A DNA stretch of 64,000 nt from Amycolatopsis sp. WAC 01376 (GTDB taxonomy: Bacteria > Actinomycetota > Actinomycetes > Mycobacteriales > Pseudonocardiaceae). The notes beneath the pieces are model-generated. The model searched no databases and had not been told where the DNA came from. It saw only the letters and a program-made list of their open reading frames with translations. Shown in pieces: positions 1-8,651 of the stretch. Each line of letters starts with the position of its first letter. The first letter of the stretch is position 1. The position numbers and the translations under genes are program-made. The stretch covers positions 62,001 through 126,000 of the forward strand of contig NZ_QHKL01000006.1 of NCBI RefSeq assembly GCF_003947415.1. Reading direction: 5' to 3'.

Positions 1-1532
1 ACTGGTCGTTCCTGCTCGGCGAGATCGCGCTCTACAGCTTCATCATCCTGTTGCTGTCGGGTGTCTATCTCACGCTGTTCTTCGACCCCTCCATGGAGGA
101 GGTCGTCTACAACGGCAGCTACACCGGCCTGCAGGGCGTCGAGATGTCGCGGGCCTTCGCGACCACGCTGGACATCTCGTTCGACGTCCGCGGCGGTCTG
201 TTCGTCCGCCAGCTGCACCACTGGGCCGCGCTGATCTTCGTGGCTTCGATGATGGTGCACATGTTCCGGATCTTCTTCACCGGCGCGTTCCGTCGCCCGC
301 GTGAAGCGAACTGGGTCATCGGTGCGCTGCTGCTGGTCCTGGGCATGTTCGAAGGCTTCTTCGGCTACTCGCTCCCGGACGACCTGCTCTCCGGTACCGG
401 TATCCGCGCGACCCTGTCGGGCATCGTGCTCTCCGTGCCGGTCATGGGCACCTGGATCCACTGGGCGCTGTTCGGCGGGGAGTTCCCCGGCAACGAGATC
501 ATCCCGCGCCTGTACACGATCCACATCCTGCTGCTGCCGGGCATCATGCTCGGCCTGGTGGCCGCGCACCTTGCGCTGGTCTGGTACCAGAAGCACACGC
601 AGTTCCCCGGCGTGCGCCGCAAGGAGACCAACGTCGTCGGCGTCCGCATCATGCCGGTCTTCGCGCTCAAGGGCGGTGCGTTCTTCGCGCTGGTCACCGG
701 TGTCATCGCGCTGATGTCGGGCCTTTTCCAGATCAACCCGATCTGGAACATCGGCCCGTACAACGCGGCGCAGGTCTCGGCGGGTTCGCAGCCGGACTGG
801 TACATGGCCTGGGCCGACGGCATGCTGCGGATCTGGCCCGCGTGGGAGCTCTACCTCGGGAACTACACGGTCCCGGCGGTGTTCTTCCCCGGCGCGGTCG
901 GCATGCCACTGCTGATCGGCCTGCTGGTGATGTATCCCTGGATCGAGCGAAAGCTGTCCAAGGACACCGCGCACCACAACCTGCTGCAGCGTCCGCGCGA
1001 CGTCCCGGTGCGGACCTCGCTGGGCATCATGGCCCTGACGTTCTTCGCGGTCATCATGCTGTCGGGCTTCAACGACATCATCGCGTTCGCCTTCGACATC
1101 TCGCTGAACGCGACGACATGGGCGGGCCGGATCGGTGTCCTGCTGCTGCCGCCGATCGCGTACTACATCACCTACCGGATCTGCCTCGGCCTCCAGCGGG
1201 CCGACCGCGAGGTGCTCGAGCACGGTGTCGAAACCGGCATCATCAAGCGCCTGCCGCACGGTGAGTTCATCGAGATCCACCAGCCGCTCGGCCCGGTGGA
1301 CGACCACGGCCACGCGATCCCGCTCGAGTACCAGGGCGCGTCGGTGCCGAAGAAGATGAACAAGCTCGGCTCGGCGGGGCACGCCGTCGCCGGTTCGACC
1401 TGGTCCCCGGACCCGGTCGAGGAGACGATCGCGCTGGAGCGCGCCCGGTCCAACGGGCACGGCAACGGCAAGGTCGACGACATCGGTGGCGAGCCTTCGG
1501 AGGAGCGCAAGGAGATCACCTCCGGGCACTAG
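1..1532 (+). CDS. qcrB: Cytochrome bc1 (bcc) complex cytochrome b subunit, 5' truncated by window edge
   Basis: Membrane cytochrome b of the actinobacterial bcc complex, which oxidises menaquinol and feeds electrons through QcrA and QcrC to the aa3 oxidase. The frame is open to the left edge (first full codon at base 3), so the N-terminus lies outside. Paired histidines in the segments LHHWA/MVHMF and YTIH/AAHLAL fit the ligands of two b haems. The Qo-site motif appears as PDWY near base 790. Several further membrane segments follow, then a charged hydrophilic tail of roughly 100 residues, as is common in actinobacteria. qcrC and qcrA would be expected just upstream. The gene ends in a strong hairpin at 1547. 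Confidence 0.96.
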   Translation, partial: WSFLLGEIALYSFIILLLSGVYLTLFFDPSMEEVVYNGSYTGLQGVEMSRAFATTLDISFDVRGGLFVRQLHHWAALIFVASMMVHMFRIFFTGAFRRPREANWVIGALLLVLGMFEGFFGYSLPDDLLSGTGIRATLSGIVLSVPVMGTWIHWALFGGEFPGNEIIPRLYTIHILLLPGIMLGLVAAHLALVWYQKHTQFPGVRRKETNVVGVRIMPVFALKGGAFFALVTGVIALMSGLFQINPIWNIGPYNAAQVSAGSQPDWYMAWADGMLRIWPAWELYLGNYTVPAVFFPGAVGMPLLIGLLVMYPWIERKLSKDTAHHNLLQRPRDVPVRTSLGIMALTFFAVIMLSGFNDIIAFAFDISLNATTWAGRIGVLLLPPIAYYITYRICLGLQRADREVLEHGVETGIIKRLPHGEFIEIHQPLGPVDDHGHAIPLEYQGASVPKKMNKLGSAGHAVAGSTWSPDPVEETIALERARSNGHGNGKVDDIGGEPSEERKEITSGH

Positions 1533-1546
1533 CCCGATAGACAACG

Positions 1547-1595
1547 CGTGAAGGCCCCCTTCCCTCGGTTCAGCCGAGGGAAGGGGGCCTTCACG
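1547..1595. terminator. Hairpin after qcrB (GTGAAGGCC family palindrome)
   Basis: Perfect 22-bp arms (1547-1568 and 1574-1595) with a 5-base loop, 15 bases after the qcrB stop. It lies between convergent genes and has no long T-tract. It belongs to a palindrome family with the outer motif GTGAAGGCC that recurs at 5470, 14991, 15054 and 51479. Probable bidirectional terminator. Confidence 0.75.
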
Positions 1596-1632
1596 GGCTT
1601 CAGGGCTTAGGGGTTCGGAGGGCGCCTCCGGA

Positions 1633-1687
1633 TGCAATGAACGGTCCTTTCCTTGCAAATTTTGCAAGGAAAGGACCGTTCATTGCA
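1633..1687. repeat. 55-nt perfect loopless palindrome (TGCAATGAA family)
   Basis: Two perfect 27-bp arms around a single central base. Outer motif TGCAATGAA and inner motif GCAAA are shared with the palindrome at 51739 and, more loosely, with 21553. It is the second palindrome in the qcrB/Lrp-type convergent gap and probably part of a tandem two-way terminator. Confidence 0.85.
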
Positions 1688-1708
1688 CGCGCGTCAGGGA
1701 AAAGAGGT

Positions 1709-1993
1709 TCAGGCGCCTTCGACGCCGATGTCGAACGCCGACTCGCTGTCGGCCTTCGAGTACGAGCGGAACGCGATGTGCGTGACCGTGCTCAGCACGC
1801 CGGGCACCTTGCCGATTTTCGCCGGGATCAGATCCGCGAGGTCCTCATGCGCGGCGACGCGGACCGAGGCGATCAGATCGACGTCGCCCGCGCAGGAGTA
1901 GACCTCGCGGACCCCCTCGATGTCCGCGATCGCCTGTGCCGCCTCGGGGATGGCATCGGCCTCGACCTGGATCAGCACGATCGCGGTGATCAC
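1709..1993 (-). CDS. Lrp/AsnC ligand-binding (RAM) domain-only protein
   Basis: 94-residue protein that is only the C-terminal RAM (ligand-binding, oligomerisation) domain of Lrp/AsnC regulators; the helix-turn-helix is absent. The sequence begins MITAIVLIQVEAD, shows the alternating strand-helix pattern of the domain, and includes the GDVDLIASVRV strand conserved in the family. The GTG start at 1993 has an AGGAGG ribosome site just upstream. Stand-alone RAM proteins are common in actinobacteria and are thought to sense small ligands such as amino acids or to modulate full-length Lrp proteins. The target here is unknown. It converges with qcrB. Confidence 0.85.
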   Translation of the reverse strand: MITAIVLIQVEADAIPEAAQAIADIEGVREVYSCAGDVDLIASVRVAAHEDLADLIPAKIGKVPGVLSTVTHIAFRSYSKADSESAFDIGVEGA

Positions 1994-2032
1994 TACAGCG
2001 CCTCCTACGTCAATGAATCCGGTGCCGAAATC

Positions 2033-3754
2033 CTAGCCCGCCACGCGTTCGAGTGCCGTCGCGCTCGACGCCAGGTCGAGCCATTCCTGCCAGCCGCCCG
2101 CCACGGCGGCGGGCTCCGCCCAGGGCTGCGTCGTGCGCACGAGCCGGACACCCGGGCGGGTCAGCCAGCGCAGGAGGATCTGGATCTCCTCCGGGATCGC
2201 GCCGAAGAGCGGACCGGGGCCGGGGATGACCGTCTCCGCGGAGGCCACGAGCATCTCGACCACCGGCATCGGCGGTACCCCGCGTCGTGCGACACCCGCC
2301 GACGCGAGCCTGCCGTACCGGATCACGGCCAGTTCCCAGCCGCCTTTCCCGTCCGGCCCGGCGGCGATCAGTTCCGGGATTCCGGCCAGCGCCGACTGAC
2401 GGTGCGCCCGGCCGACCGCGCGGATCAGCCCGGCCAGCTGGTCGCGATGCTGGGCGGCCTGTTCGTAGTGCTCCGCCTCGGAGAGCCGGGCGAGTTGCTC
2501 GGCGGCGGCTCGCAGCGGACGTCCGTCCGTCCCGGCGATGAGCCCGGACACCGCCAGCACACTCGGCCGGTACGCCTCGATCGTCTGCTGCCCGGCGCAC
2601 GGTGCTCCGCAGCGCCCGAGTTCGGCTAGGACACAGGGCGTTCCGTTCGGCGCGGTTGCCGAGATCCGCTGGGTGCACGTCCGCAGCCCCGAGGCGCCGG
2701 CGAGGGTGTCCGCGGCCGAGCGGGCGTCGGTCTGGGTGCGAAAGGGCCCCAGCATCCCGTCTCGCGGCATGCGGACCACCGAGAGGCGGGGGAACGCCTC
2801 CTCGGTCAGCGCGACCCACCAGGCGTGCCGTGGGTTCTTGGAACGGCGGTTGTACATGGGCCGGTGGGCGGCGATCAGCCGGAGTTCCCGGACCGCGGCT
2901 TCCAGCGCGTGCGCGCATTCGACCGCGTCGACCCGCTCGGCCAGCGCGACCATCTCCCGGATCCGTCCTCGGCTCTCCGATCCGGTGAAGTACTGCCGGA
3001 CCCGGCGGCGCAGGTCGGACGACGTCCCGACGTAGAGGACCTCGTCGCTCGGGCCGCGGAACAGGTAGACACCGGGCCTCGACGGCAGGTGCTCGGCCAG
3101 CGACCGTTTGCGGCGCTGGGCCGCCGTCACCTCGGGCAGGTAGTCCAGCAGCTCCTCGAGGGTGTGGACGCCGAGGTTGCCCACGCGTTCGAGCAGTGCG
3201 TGCAGCACGTCGACGGTGGCGCGCGCGTCCGCGAGCGCACGGTGGTTCGGTGTCGTGCGCGCCCCGAACAACGCGGCCAGCGCGGAAAGCCGGTAGCTGG
3301 GGGTCTCGTCGCGGGAGATGACCCGGCGGGCGAGCCGGACGGTGCACACGACGGCCGTCTTGGGCCAGCGGTAGCCGTGGCCCTCGCAGGCCGCGCGCAT
3401 GAAACCGGTGTCGAAGGGCGCGTTGTGCGCCACCAGCACGGCACCGGAGATGAACTCGAGGAACGCGGGCAGCACTCGCTCGATGCGGGGAGCGTCGTAG
3501 ACCATCGCGCTCGTGATGCCGGTGAGCTCGACGATCTGCGGCGGGATCGGCATCCCCGGATTGACGAAGGTGGCGAACTCGCCGACGATCTCGCCCGCGT
3601 GGACCTTGACGGCGCCGATCTCGGTGATCCCGTCCGGACCGGGTTTCGTCCCGGTGGTCTCCAGATCGAATACGACGAAAGTGGTGTCGCGCAAAGGGGT
3701 TCCGAGCTCGTCGAAGGCGAGTTGCGCCGCGCCGGGCCGCCGTCCGGTGTCCAT
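2033..3754 (-). CDS. DEDDh exonuclease-GIY-YIG nuclease fusion
   Basis: About 573 residues. The N-terminal ~180 residues form a DnaQ-like 3'-5' exonuclease with the DEDDh signature: FDLETTG, HNAPFDTGF and an H..D pair in HRALADA. Next comes a UvrC-like GIY-YIG endonuclease domain (PGVYLFRG...VLYVG, around residues 225-300), then a UvrC-like cysteine region (CVLAELGRCGAPC). This fusion is conserved in actinobacteria next to the qcr cluster and is presumed to act in DNA repair. The frame is open further upstream to 3856, but that start would overlap the divergent gene at 3851. ATG 3754 begins MDTGRRPGAAQ just before the exonuclease domain and is preferred. Confidence 0.9.
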   Translation of the reverse strand: MDTGRRPGAAQLAFDELGTPLRDTTFVVFDLETTGTKPGPDGITEIGAVKVHAGEIVGEFATFVNPGMPIPPQIVELTGITSAMVYDAPRIERVLPAFLEFISGAVLVAHNAPFDTGFMRAACEGHGYRWPKTAVVCTVRLARRVISRDETPSYRLSALAALFGARTTPNHRALADARATVDVLHALLERVGNLGVHTLEELLDYLPEVTAAQRRKRSLAEHLPSRPGVYLFRGPSDEVLYVGTSSDLRRRVRQYFTGSESRGRIREMVALAERVDAVECAHALEAAVRELRLIAAHRPMYNRRSKNPRHAWWVALTEEAFPRLSVVRMPRDGMLGPFRTQTDARSAADTLAGASGLRTCTQRISATAPNGTPCVLAELGRCGAPCAGQQTIEAYRPSVLAVSGLIAGTDGRPLRAAAEQLARLSEAEHYEQAAQHRDQLAGLIRAVGRAHRQSALAGIPELIAAGPDGKGGWELAVIRYGRLASAGVARRGVPPMPVVEMLVASAETVIPGPGPLFGAIPEEIQILLRWLTRPGVRLVRTTQPWAEPAAVAGGWQEWLDLASSATALERVAG

Positions 3755-3850
3755 GGTCGGGCACAGTAGGGGTGGGCACCGACAATCCCGGGAACGGCGC
3801 ACGCCGTCCCATCCAGCGCGCCCCGAGGCCATGGGGCCTACGCTGGAGCG

Positions 3851-5239
3851 ATGCAACCGCAGCCCGCAGAGCCCGAATCACCCGAGGACGCCACCGGTGG
3901 TCCCTCGGGTGTCGTGGCGTCGGCGGGCGCGGATGAGCCGTCCGACGAGGTACCGGCCGAAGGCTGGACGTCCTTGCCGGAGACCGTGCGGGAGCGGATC
4001 GCCGAGCTGGCGGCCGCAGCCGTCGGCAAACTGCCGGTCGCCGACGTGCCGAGGCAGCTCCGCCCGGTCGCGAAGTTCGCCCCGGCGAAACGCGCGAAAC
4101 TCGGCGGGGCGGCGTTGCTCGCCGCGCTGGGGGAGTCTTCGCAGTTCCGGGTCGCGGTCACCGAATGGCTGCGCGACCACCGCAAGGACGCTCTCGACCC
4201 GAACGCCCCCGATTCCGTCGCCGCCGCGGCCGCCTCCGTGCTCCTCGGCGAGGCCGGCGCGGCAGGACGGGTCCGGCTGGTGGCGAAGAACGCCGAGGAG
4301 ACGGCGTTGCGCGCCGAACGAGATGCCGCGCTGGCCCGCAACCAGCGGCTCGAGACCGAACTGGCCCAGCTGCGCGAAGAGTTGCGCGAGGCCAAGGAGA
4401 TCGCCGGTGGCGCGCGGGGTGAACGCGAGGCCGAGGTCGAAAAACTGTTGAAGCGCTTGCGAGAGCAAGGCGTCCAGCTGCGTCAGGCCAAGGACGCGGT
4501 CGCCGAGGCTCGCGCCGAAGTGGAGAGCGGCGGCGCCGAGAGCGCCGCGGAGATCAAGGCGCTGAAGGCCCAGCTGGACCGTGAGAGGCAGCGAGTCGCG
4601 GCCGAGCGGACGCGAGCGGAGAAGGCTGTCACCGACGCCGAGATCGCCCGTCAGTCCGCCCGCGAGGCGCGTCAGGCCGACGAGGTCAGGCTCGGGCTGC
4701 TGCTGGACACCATCGAAGGCGCCGTCGGCGGGCTCCGCCGGGAGCTTTCGGTGAGCGCGCGGGGCCAGCGCCCGGCGGACATGGTCCGCGGCGCGACGTC
4801 GGGCCTCGGGGCGGGCGGCAAGATCCAGGACGTCACCGCGCTCGACCGGCATCTCGCGCTGCCCAACGTGCACCTGATCGTCGACGGCTACAACGTCACG
4901 AAGACCGGTTACCCGGAACTGGCGCTTTCCGATCAGCGCGACCGGCTGATCCACCAGCTTTCCGCGCTCGCCGCGCGGACTTCGGCCGAGGTCACCGTCG
5001 TGTTCGACGGCGCCGGTGTGCTCTCCGTGCCCGCAGCCGTGCCGCGCGGGGTGCGGGTGCTGTTCTCCGAACGCGGCGTCCTCGCGGACGACGTCATCCG
5101 CTCCCTGGTCGCGGCCGAGCCGCCGGGGCGGCCGATGGTGGTCGCGAGCACGGACCGCGCGGTGGCGGACTCGGTGCGGCGCAAGGGCGCGCATCCGGTG
5201 CCGTCCGCGGTACTGGTGTCGCGGCTCAGCCGGGTCTGA
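3851..5239 (+). CDS. NYN (PIN-like) domain RNA-binding protein with long coiled coil
   Basis: 462 residues in three parts: a helical N-terminal region of ~120 residues, a long Glu/Arg/Ala-rich coiled coil (about residues 150-290), and a C-terminal NYN domain beginning LIVDGYNVTKTGYP. The NYN fold carries conserved acidic residues (the D of VDGYN, the D of VVFDGAG, D in LADDVIRS and STDRAV) that would bind metal in a PIN-type ribonuclease. Such proteins are conserved in actinobacteria, and RNA cleavage or binding is the family-based expectation. It diverges from the exonuclease gene. Start ATG 3851 is the only ATG before the conserved region. Confidence 0.85.
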   Translation: MQPQPAEPESPEDATGGPSGVVASAGADEPSDEVPAEGWTSLPETVRERIAELAAAAVGKLPVADVPRQLRPVAKFAPAKRAKLGGAALLAALGESSQFRVAVTEWLRDHRKDALDPNAPDSVAAAAASVLLGEAGAAGRVRLVAKNAEETALRAERDAALARNQRLETELAQLREELREAKEIAGGARGEREAEVEKLLKRLREQGVQLRQAKDAVAEARAEVESGGAESAAEIKALKAQLDRERQRVAAERTRAEKAVTDAEIARQSAREARQADEVRLGLLLDTIEGAVGGLRRELSVSARGQRPADMVRGATSGLGAGGKIQDVTALDRHLALPNVHLIVDGYNVTKTGYPELALSDQRDRLIHQLSALAARTSAEVTVVFDGAGVLSVPAAVPRGVRVLFSERGVLADDVIRSLVAAEPPGRPMVVASTDRAVADSVRRKGAHPVPSAVLVSRLSRV

Positions 5240-5275
5240 AGTGCGGTAGGGCGAGGTCCAGTACCGGCGATGTCA

Positions 5276-5384
5276 CGTGACTGACCGGACGACATGACCG
5301 CGACCGGGGTGTTCCGCCACGAGTCGTCCGTCCAATCACGCGTGTCGTCCCGCCCAACACGTGTGCCGTCCGGTCAGTCACGCG
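5276..5384. repeat. Degenerate 19-21 bp tandem repeats bounded by a 16-bp inverted repeat
   Basis: Three units starting CACG (5318-5336, 5337-5357, 5358-5378) contain GTCGTCC or GCCGTCC, and a fourth begins at 5379. The block is framed by a perfect 16-bp inverted repeat (5276-5291 and 5367-5382). It lies in a gene-free stretch of about 430 bases (5240-5670) between the NYN gene and a small ORF. Function unknown. Confidence 0.7.
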
Positions 5385-5469
5385 AAACCGCCACCCGCAC
5401 ACCGGCAGTAGGTACCTAAGCCACCCTTGACTCTGTTGGGCTGAAAGTCAGTCTCGTGTCAGGTGGTCG

Positions 5470-5524
5470 GTCCGTGAAGGCCTCCTTGAGGGACCCAGAG
5501 TCCCTCAAGGAGGCCTTCACGGAC
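5470..5524. terminator. 55-nt hairpin, 24-bp perfect arms
   Basis: Arms 5470-5493 and 5501-5524 are perfectly complementary around a 7-base loop. It carries the GTGAAGGCC outer motif of the window's palindrome family. It sits between two + strand genes, so it could end the NYN transcript. Confidence 0.75.
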
Positions 5525-5670
5525 TAGTGAGCGTTCCTCGCCCGGCGATCATGTCGCTCGACACGACACCTTTGCCTTACCTCTCGATGACCGTCCTTGC
5601 CGCTCACGAGGCCGAAACTGTCGGTGGTCGCTCTTAATGTGCACCTCACCACTGAAAGTGAGGAGTCGAG

Positions 5671-5913
5671 ATGGACGGCAAGGCCATCGCCGATATAGCG
5701 GATATAGAGACCTTCGTCATCGATTGCGACCGGTGCGCGGTCCGCGGTGACGCATGTCATGACTGTGTCGTCAGCGTCCTTCTCGGTGCGCCGCCCGCGC
5801 TCGAATGGGACGTCGACGAGCGGAGGGCGGTCGACGCGCTCGCGGAAGCCGGGATGATCCCGCGCCTCCGGATGGTCGAAATCGTGGGGCAGGAGCGCCG
5901 GAAATCCGCCTGA
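5671..5913 (+). CDS. Small conserved four-cysteine protein
   Basis: 80-residue protein of unknown function. Cysteines 19, 22, 29 and 32 form a CX2C-X6-CX2C cluster (CDRC...CHDC), which suggests bound zinc or a redox centre. An acidic N-terminus precedes it and a helical, basic C-terminus follows. No signal peptide or membrane segment is seen. The ATG start has a purine-rich GTGAGGAG site about 8 bases upstream. It lies upstream of the NlpC/P60 hydrolase on the same strand but is separated by a 445-base leader region, so co-transcription is uncertain. Confidence 0.75.
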   Translation: MDGKAIADIADIETFVIDCDRCAVRGDACHDCVVSVLLGAPPALEWDVDERRAVDALAEAGMIPRLRMVEIVGQERRKSA

Positions 5914-6189
5914 GACACGCCACGACCGGGGCATTCGACGAGTGGTCGATCCGATCGGGTGAACGGTAGGTAGTCGTGACCAGCCCCAGGATGTAACGCC
6001 TGTCACACCTTTCCGCTCATGCTGGTCCGAAGGTGTTTCGGCGCATCACGGAGAGTTTTTGCGCCTGCCATGGTGGACGTGGTGCCTGTGGTTTCGTAAC
6101 CTGTCCGAGATCTCGTGGCCGGAAGTCGTCGCCAGACGGCGACACGGGATCGCCACTGAAGCAGCTTTGTCGGGGAGTTGCGCCAGAAC

Positions 6190-6350
6190 CAGCCGTACGC
6201 CAAACCTGTTGCGATAGCACTCGGCCAGGCGCACGGCGGGAACGCGGGGAACCGCGCGGGCCTCACGGTCGGCGTCGCGGCTTCGCGGAAGAGGGCCCCC
6301 GACCTCTTCGTCCCGGGTTCTGAGTCGGTGGCCGACAGCAAAGGAGACAC
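6190..6350 (+). promoter_or_regulatory. Probable ydaO-type c-di-AMP riboswitch
   Basis: The leader of the NlpC/P60 gene holds segments resembling the ydaO/yuaA consensus in the right order: GCGGGGAACCGC near 6241-6257, then a CCTCTTCGTCCCG segment near 6302-6315 and CCGACAGC near 6333-6340, directly before the AAAGGAG ribosome site. Riboswitches of this class control cell-wall hydrolase genes (rpf, NlpC/P60) in actinobacteria, where c-di-AMP binding lowers expression. The match is by eye and the exact limits are uncertain. The rest of the 5914-6358 gap shows only a possible GTAAC/GTCAC direct repeat at 5993-6006. Confidence 0.65.
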
Positions 6351-6358
6351 GCGCGACC

Positions 6359-7411
6359 GTGCAGTCGCATCCAGTCAAGCGCGTGGTGTCAGGAGCTTTG
6401 GCCGCGGCCGCGGTGATCACCGCCGTAACGGTCGCCCAGCCTGCTGCCACTGCTGCCCCAGCCCCCGCCCTCCAACAGCCCCCGTCCGGTTCGGACGCTC
6501 TCGCCAAGTACCGCGACCTCGCGGCACAGGCGGAGAAGGCGAACGAAGACCTCCTCAAGGCGAAGGACGATCTCGCCGCGAAGCAGGCAGAACTCGACAA
6601 GGCCACGGCGGACGCCGCCGCCGCCAAGGACCTCGGTGTCAAGGCGGCCGGTGACGAGAAGACGTTCCAGGCCGAGGTGAACAAGTTCGCCGGTGCCTCC
6701 TTCACCAGCGGTGTGCAGCTGAACAAGCTGTCGTCGCTGCTGTCGGGCGCGTCGACCCAGGACTTCCTGGAGCGCTCCTCGGCGCTCGAGGTCCTGGCCG
6801 CGAACAAGAACACCGCCCTGACCAACCTGAGCGGTGCCGTCGCCCAGGCGGCTGTCGCGGCGAAGCAGGCGGCTGACGCCCAGAGCACGGCGACCGCCGC
6901 CCGTGACACGGCCGCCAAGCTGACCACGGACATCGAGGCGCGCCAGAAGACGCTGAACGACCAGCTGAAGGAGATTCAGCGGGCCAGCGGCAACCTGAGC
7001 ACCGCGGACCGCAATGCCCAGAAGGACAAGGGCGGCGCGTTCCCCAACCTGCCCGCTCCGGGTCCCGCCGCGGCGGCGGCCCTGTCGGCCGCCAAGAGCA
7101 AGCTCGGCAGCCCGTACGGCTGGGGCGACGTCGGCCCCTCGTCGTTCGACTGCTCGGGTCTGATGCTGTGGGCGTACAAGCAGGCCGGTCTCACCCTGCC
7201 GCGGTCGAGCCGTCAGCAGTCGACCTTCGGCGCTCCGGTGCAGAGGTCGCAGCTCCAGCCGGGCGACCTGGTGTTCTACAACTCGCCGGTTTCGCACGTA
7301 GGCATGTACGTCGGCAACGGCATGATGGTGCACGCGCCGACCACCGGTGACGTCGTCAAGGTGTCGCCGCTGCAGAACAACTACGTCGGAGCCCGTCGCC
7401 CGACCGCTTGA
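6359..7411 (+). CDS. Secreted NlpC/P60 peptidoglycan endopeptidase (RipA-like)
   Basis: 350-residue exported cell-wall hydrolase. A signal peptide (VKRVVSGALAAAAVITAVTVAQPAATAA) is followed by a ~170-residue coiled coil and a C-terminal NlpC/P60 domain. The catalytic Cys lies in SSFDCSGLMLWAY and the His in VSHVGMYVG, with a further polar residue downstream (HAPTTG). It is expected to cut the D-Glu-mDAP stem-peptide bond during growth and division, with the coiled coil mediating autoinhibition or localisation. GTG 6359 has AAAGGAG 12 bases upstream. A probable c-di-AMP riboswitch precedes it. pimB follows after a hairpin. Confidence 0.93.
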   Translation: MQSHPVKRVVSGALAAAAVITAVTVAQPAATAAPAPALQQPPSGSDALAKYRDLAAQAEKANEDLLKAKDDLAAKQAELDKATADAAAAKDLGVKAAGDEKTFQAEVNKFAGASFTSGVQLNKLSSLLSGASTQDFLERSSALEVLAANKNTALTNLSGAVAQAAVAAKQAADAQSTATAARDTAAKLTTDIEARQKTLNDQLKEIQRASGNLSTADRNAQKDKGGAFPNLPAPGPAAAAALSAAKSKLGSPYGWGDVGPSSFDCSGLMLWAYKQAGLTLPRSSRQQSTFGAPVQRSQLQPGDLVFYNSPVSHVGMYVGNGMMVHAPTTGDVVKVSPLQNNYVGARRPTA

Positions 7412-7422
7412 TCGAACACCCG

Positions 7423-7461
7423 AAAAGGGGCGGTACCGCGCGAGCGGTGCCGCCCCTTTCG
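7423..7461. terminator. Hairpin after the NlpC/P60 gene
   Basis: GC-rich inverted repeat with AAAGGGGCGG and CCGCCCCTTT arms, starting 11 bases after the NlpC/P60 stop and ending about 30 bases before pimB. It has the shape of an intrinsic terminator with one internal mismatch. Confidence 0.7.
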
Positions 7462-7489
7462 CCTGCGGAGGGCCAAGTAGCCTGCAGAG

Positions 7490-8647
7490 GTGCTGAGGAC
7501 CCTGCTGGTGACCAACGACTTCCCGCCCAGGCCAGGCGGCATCCAGAACTACCTGAACTCGCTGGCCACCCGCCTGCCCGCGGACGACCTCGTCGTCTAC
7601 GCGCCCTCCTGGGAATCGAGCACCGGTTCGCACGGCGAGTTCGACGCCGCCGCCCCCTTCGAGGTGGTGCGCCATCCGACGTCGCTCATGCTGCCGACAC
7701 CGGACGTTCTCAAGCGGGCCAAGGAGATCATGCGCGCCCGCGACTGCGAGGCCGTCTGGTTCGGCGCGGCCGCGCCGCTGGCGTTGCTCGGGCAGCCGCT
7801 GCGGGCCGCGGGCGCCCGCCGGGTGCTGGCGTCGACGCACGGCCACGAGGTCGGCTGGTCGATGCTTCCGGGTTCGCGGCAGGCGTTGCGCCGGATCGGC
7901 GACACCGTCGACGTGATCACCTACGTCAGCAAGTACACGCGCTCCCGGTTTTCGGCCGCCTTCGGCCCGATGGCGGGGCTGGAGATGCTCCCGTGTGGTG
8001 TCGACACCGCGCTTTACCGGCCGGACCCGGCGGCGGGCAAGGAAATCCGCGAGCGGCACGGTCTCGGCGATCGTCCGACGATCGTGTGCGTTTCGCGCCT
8101 GGTGCCGCGCAAGGGCCAGGACATGCTGATCAAGATCCTGCCCGAGCTCCGCAAACGGATCCCGGACGTGGCGCTGCTGCTCGTCGGCGGTGGCCCGTAC
8201 CGCAAGACGCTCACCGGGCTGGTCGAGGCGATGGGGGTCGAGGACAGCGTCGTCATCACCGGATCGGTGCCGTGGAAGGAGTTGCCCGCGCACTACAACG
8301 CCGGTGACGTCTTCGCGATGCCGGCGCGGACGCGCGGGAAGGGACTCGACGTCGAGGGCCTTGGCATCGTGTACCTGGAGGCTTCGGCGTCCGGGCTGCC
8401 GGTCGTCGCCGGGAATTCCGGGGGCGCGCCGGAAACGGTGCTGGACGAGGTCACCGGGCACGTCGTCGACGGCCGCGACGAGCAGCAGCTGCGAGAGACG
8501 CTGGCCGCGTTGCTGGCGGATCCGGTGCGGGCGCGGCGCATGGGGGCCGCCGGTCGCGAATGGGTCGGCGAGAACTGGCGGTGGGACACCATGGCGGGCA
8601 GGCTTTCCGGGCTGCTCGACGGCGATCCCGTCGCGGCCGTGCGCTGA
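7490..8647 (+). CDS. pimB: GDP-mannose-dependent PIM mannosyltransferase PimB'
   Basis: 385-residue GT4-family (GT-B fold) enzyme, equal in length to the mycobacterial PimB protein. It adds the second mannose to phosphatidylinositol mannoside at the cytoplasmic face of the membrane, on the route to PIMs and lipomannan. Evidence: N-terminal LLVTNDFPPRPGGIQNY glycine loop, the strand VCVSRLVPRKGQD, and the donor-binding EX7E region GLGIVYLEASASGLPVV...GGAPE. Its position after the NlpC/P60 gene matches mycobacterial gene order. GTG 7490 is the only start that preserves the N-terminal strand. It runs to within 4 bases of a convergent gene. Confidence 0.93.
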   Translation: MLRTLLVTNDFPPRPGGIQNYLNSLATRLPADDLVVYAPSWESSTGSHGEFDAAAPFEVVRHPTSLMLPTPDVLKRAKEIMRARDCEAVWFGAAAPLALLGQPLRAAGARRVLASTHGHEVGWSMLPGSRQALRRIGDTVDVITYVSKYTRSRFSAAFGPMAGLEMLPCGVDTALYRPDPAAGKEIRERHGLGDRPTIVCVSRLVPRKGQDMLIKILPELRKRIPDVALLLVGGGPYRKTLTGLVEAMGVEDSVVITGSVPWKELPAHYNAGDVFAMPARTRGKGLDVEGLGIVYLEASASGLPVVAGNSGGAPETVLDEVTGHVVDGRDEQQLRETLAALLADPVRARRMGAAGREWVGENWRWDTMAGRLSGLLDGDPVAAVR

Positions 8648-8651
8648 GCGG

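Noticed and set aside
6389-8461. 690-codon open frame on the minus strand
   Set aside because: Antisense to the NlpC/P60 and pimB genes, low-complexity Arg/Gly/His-rich product typical of GC-rich shadow frames.
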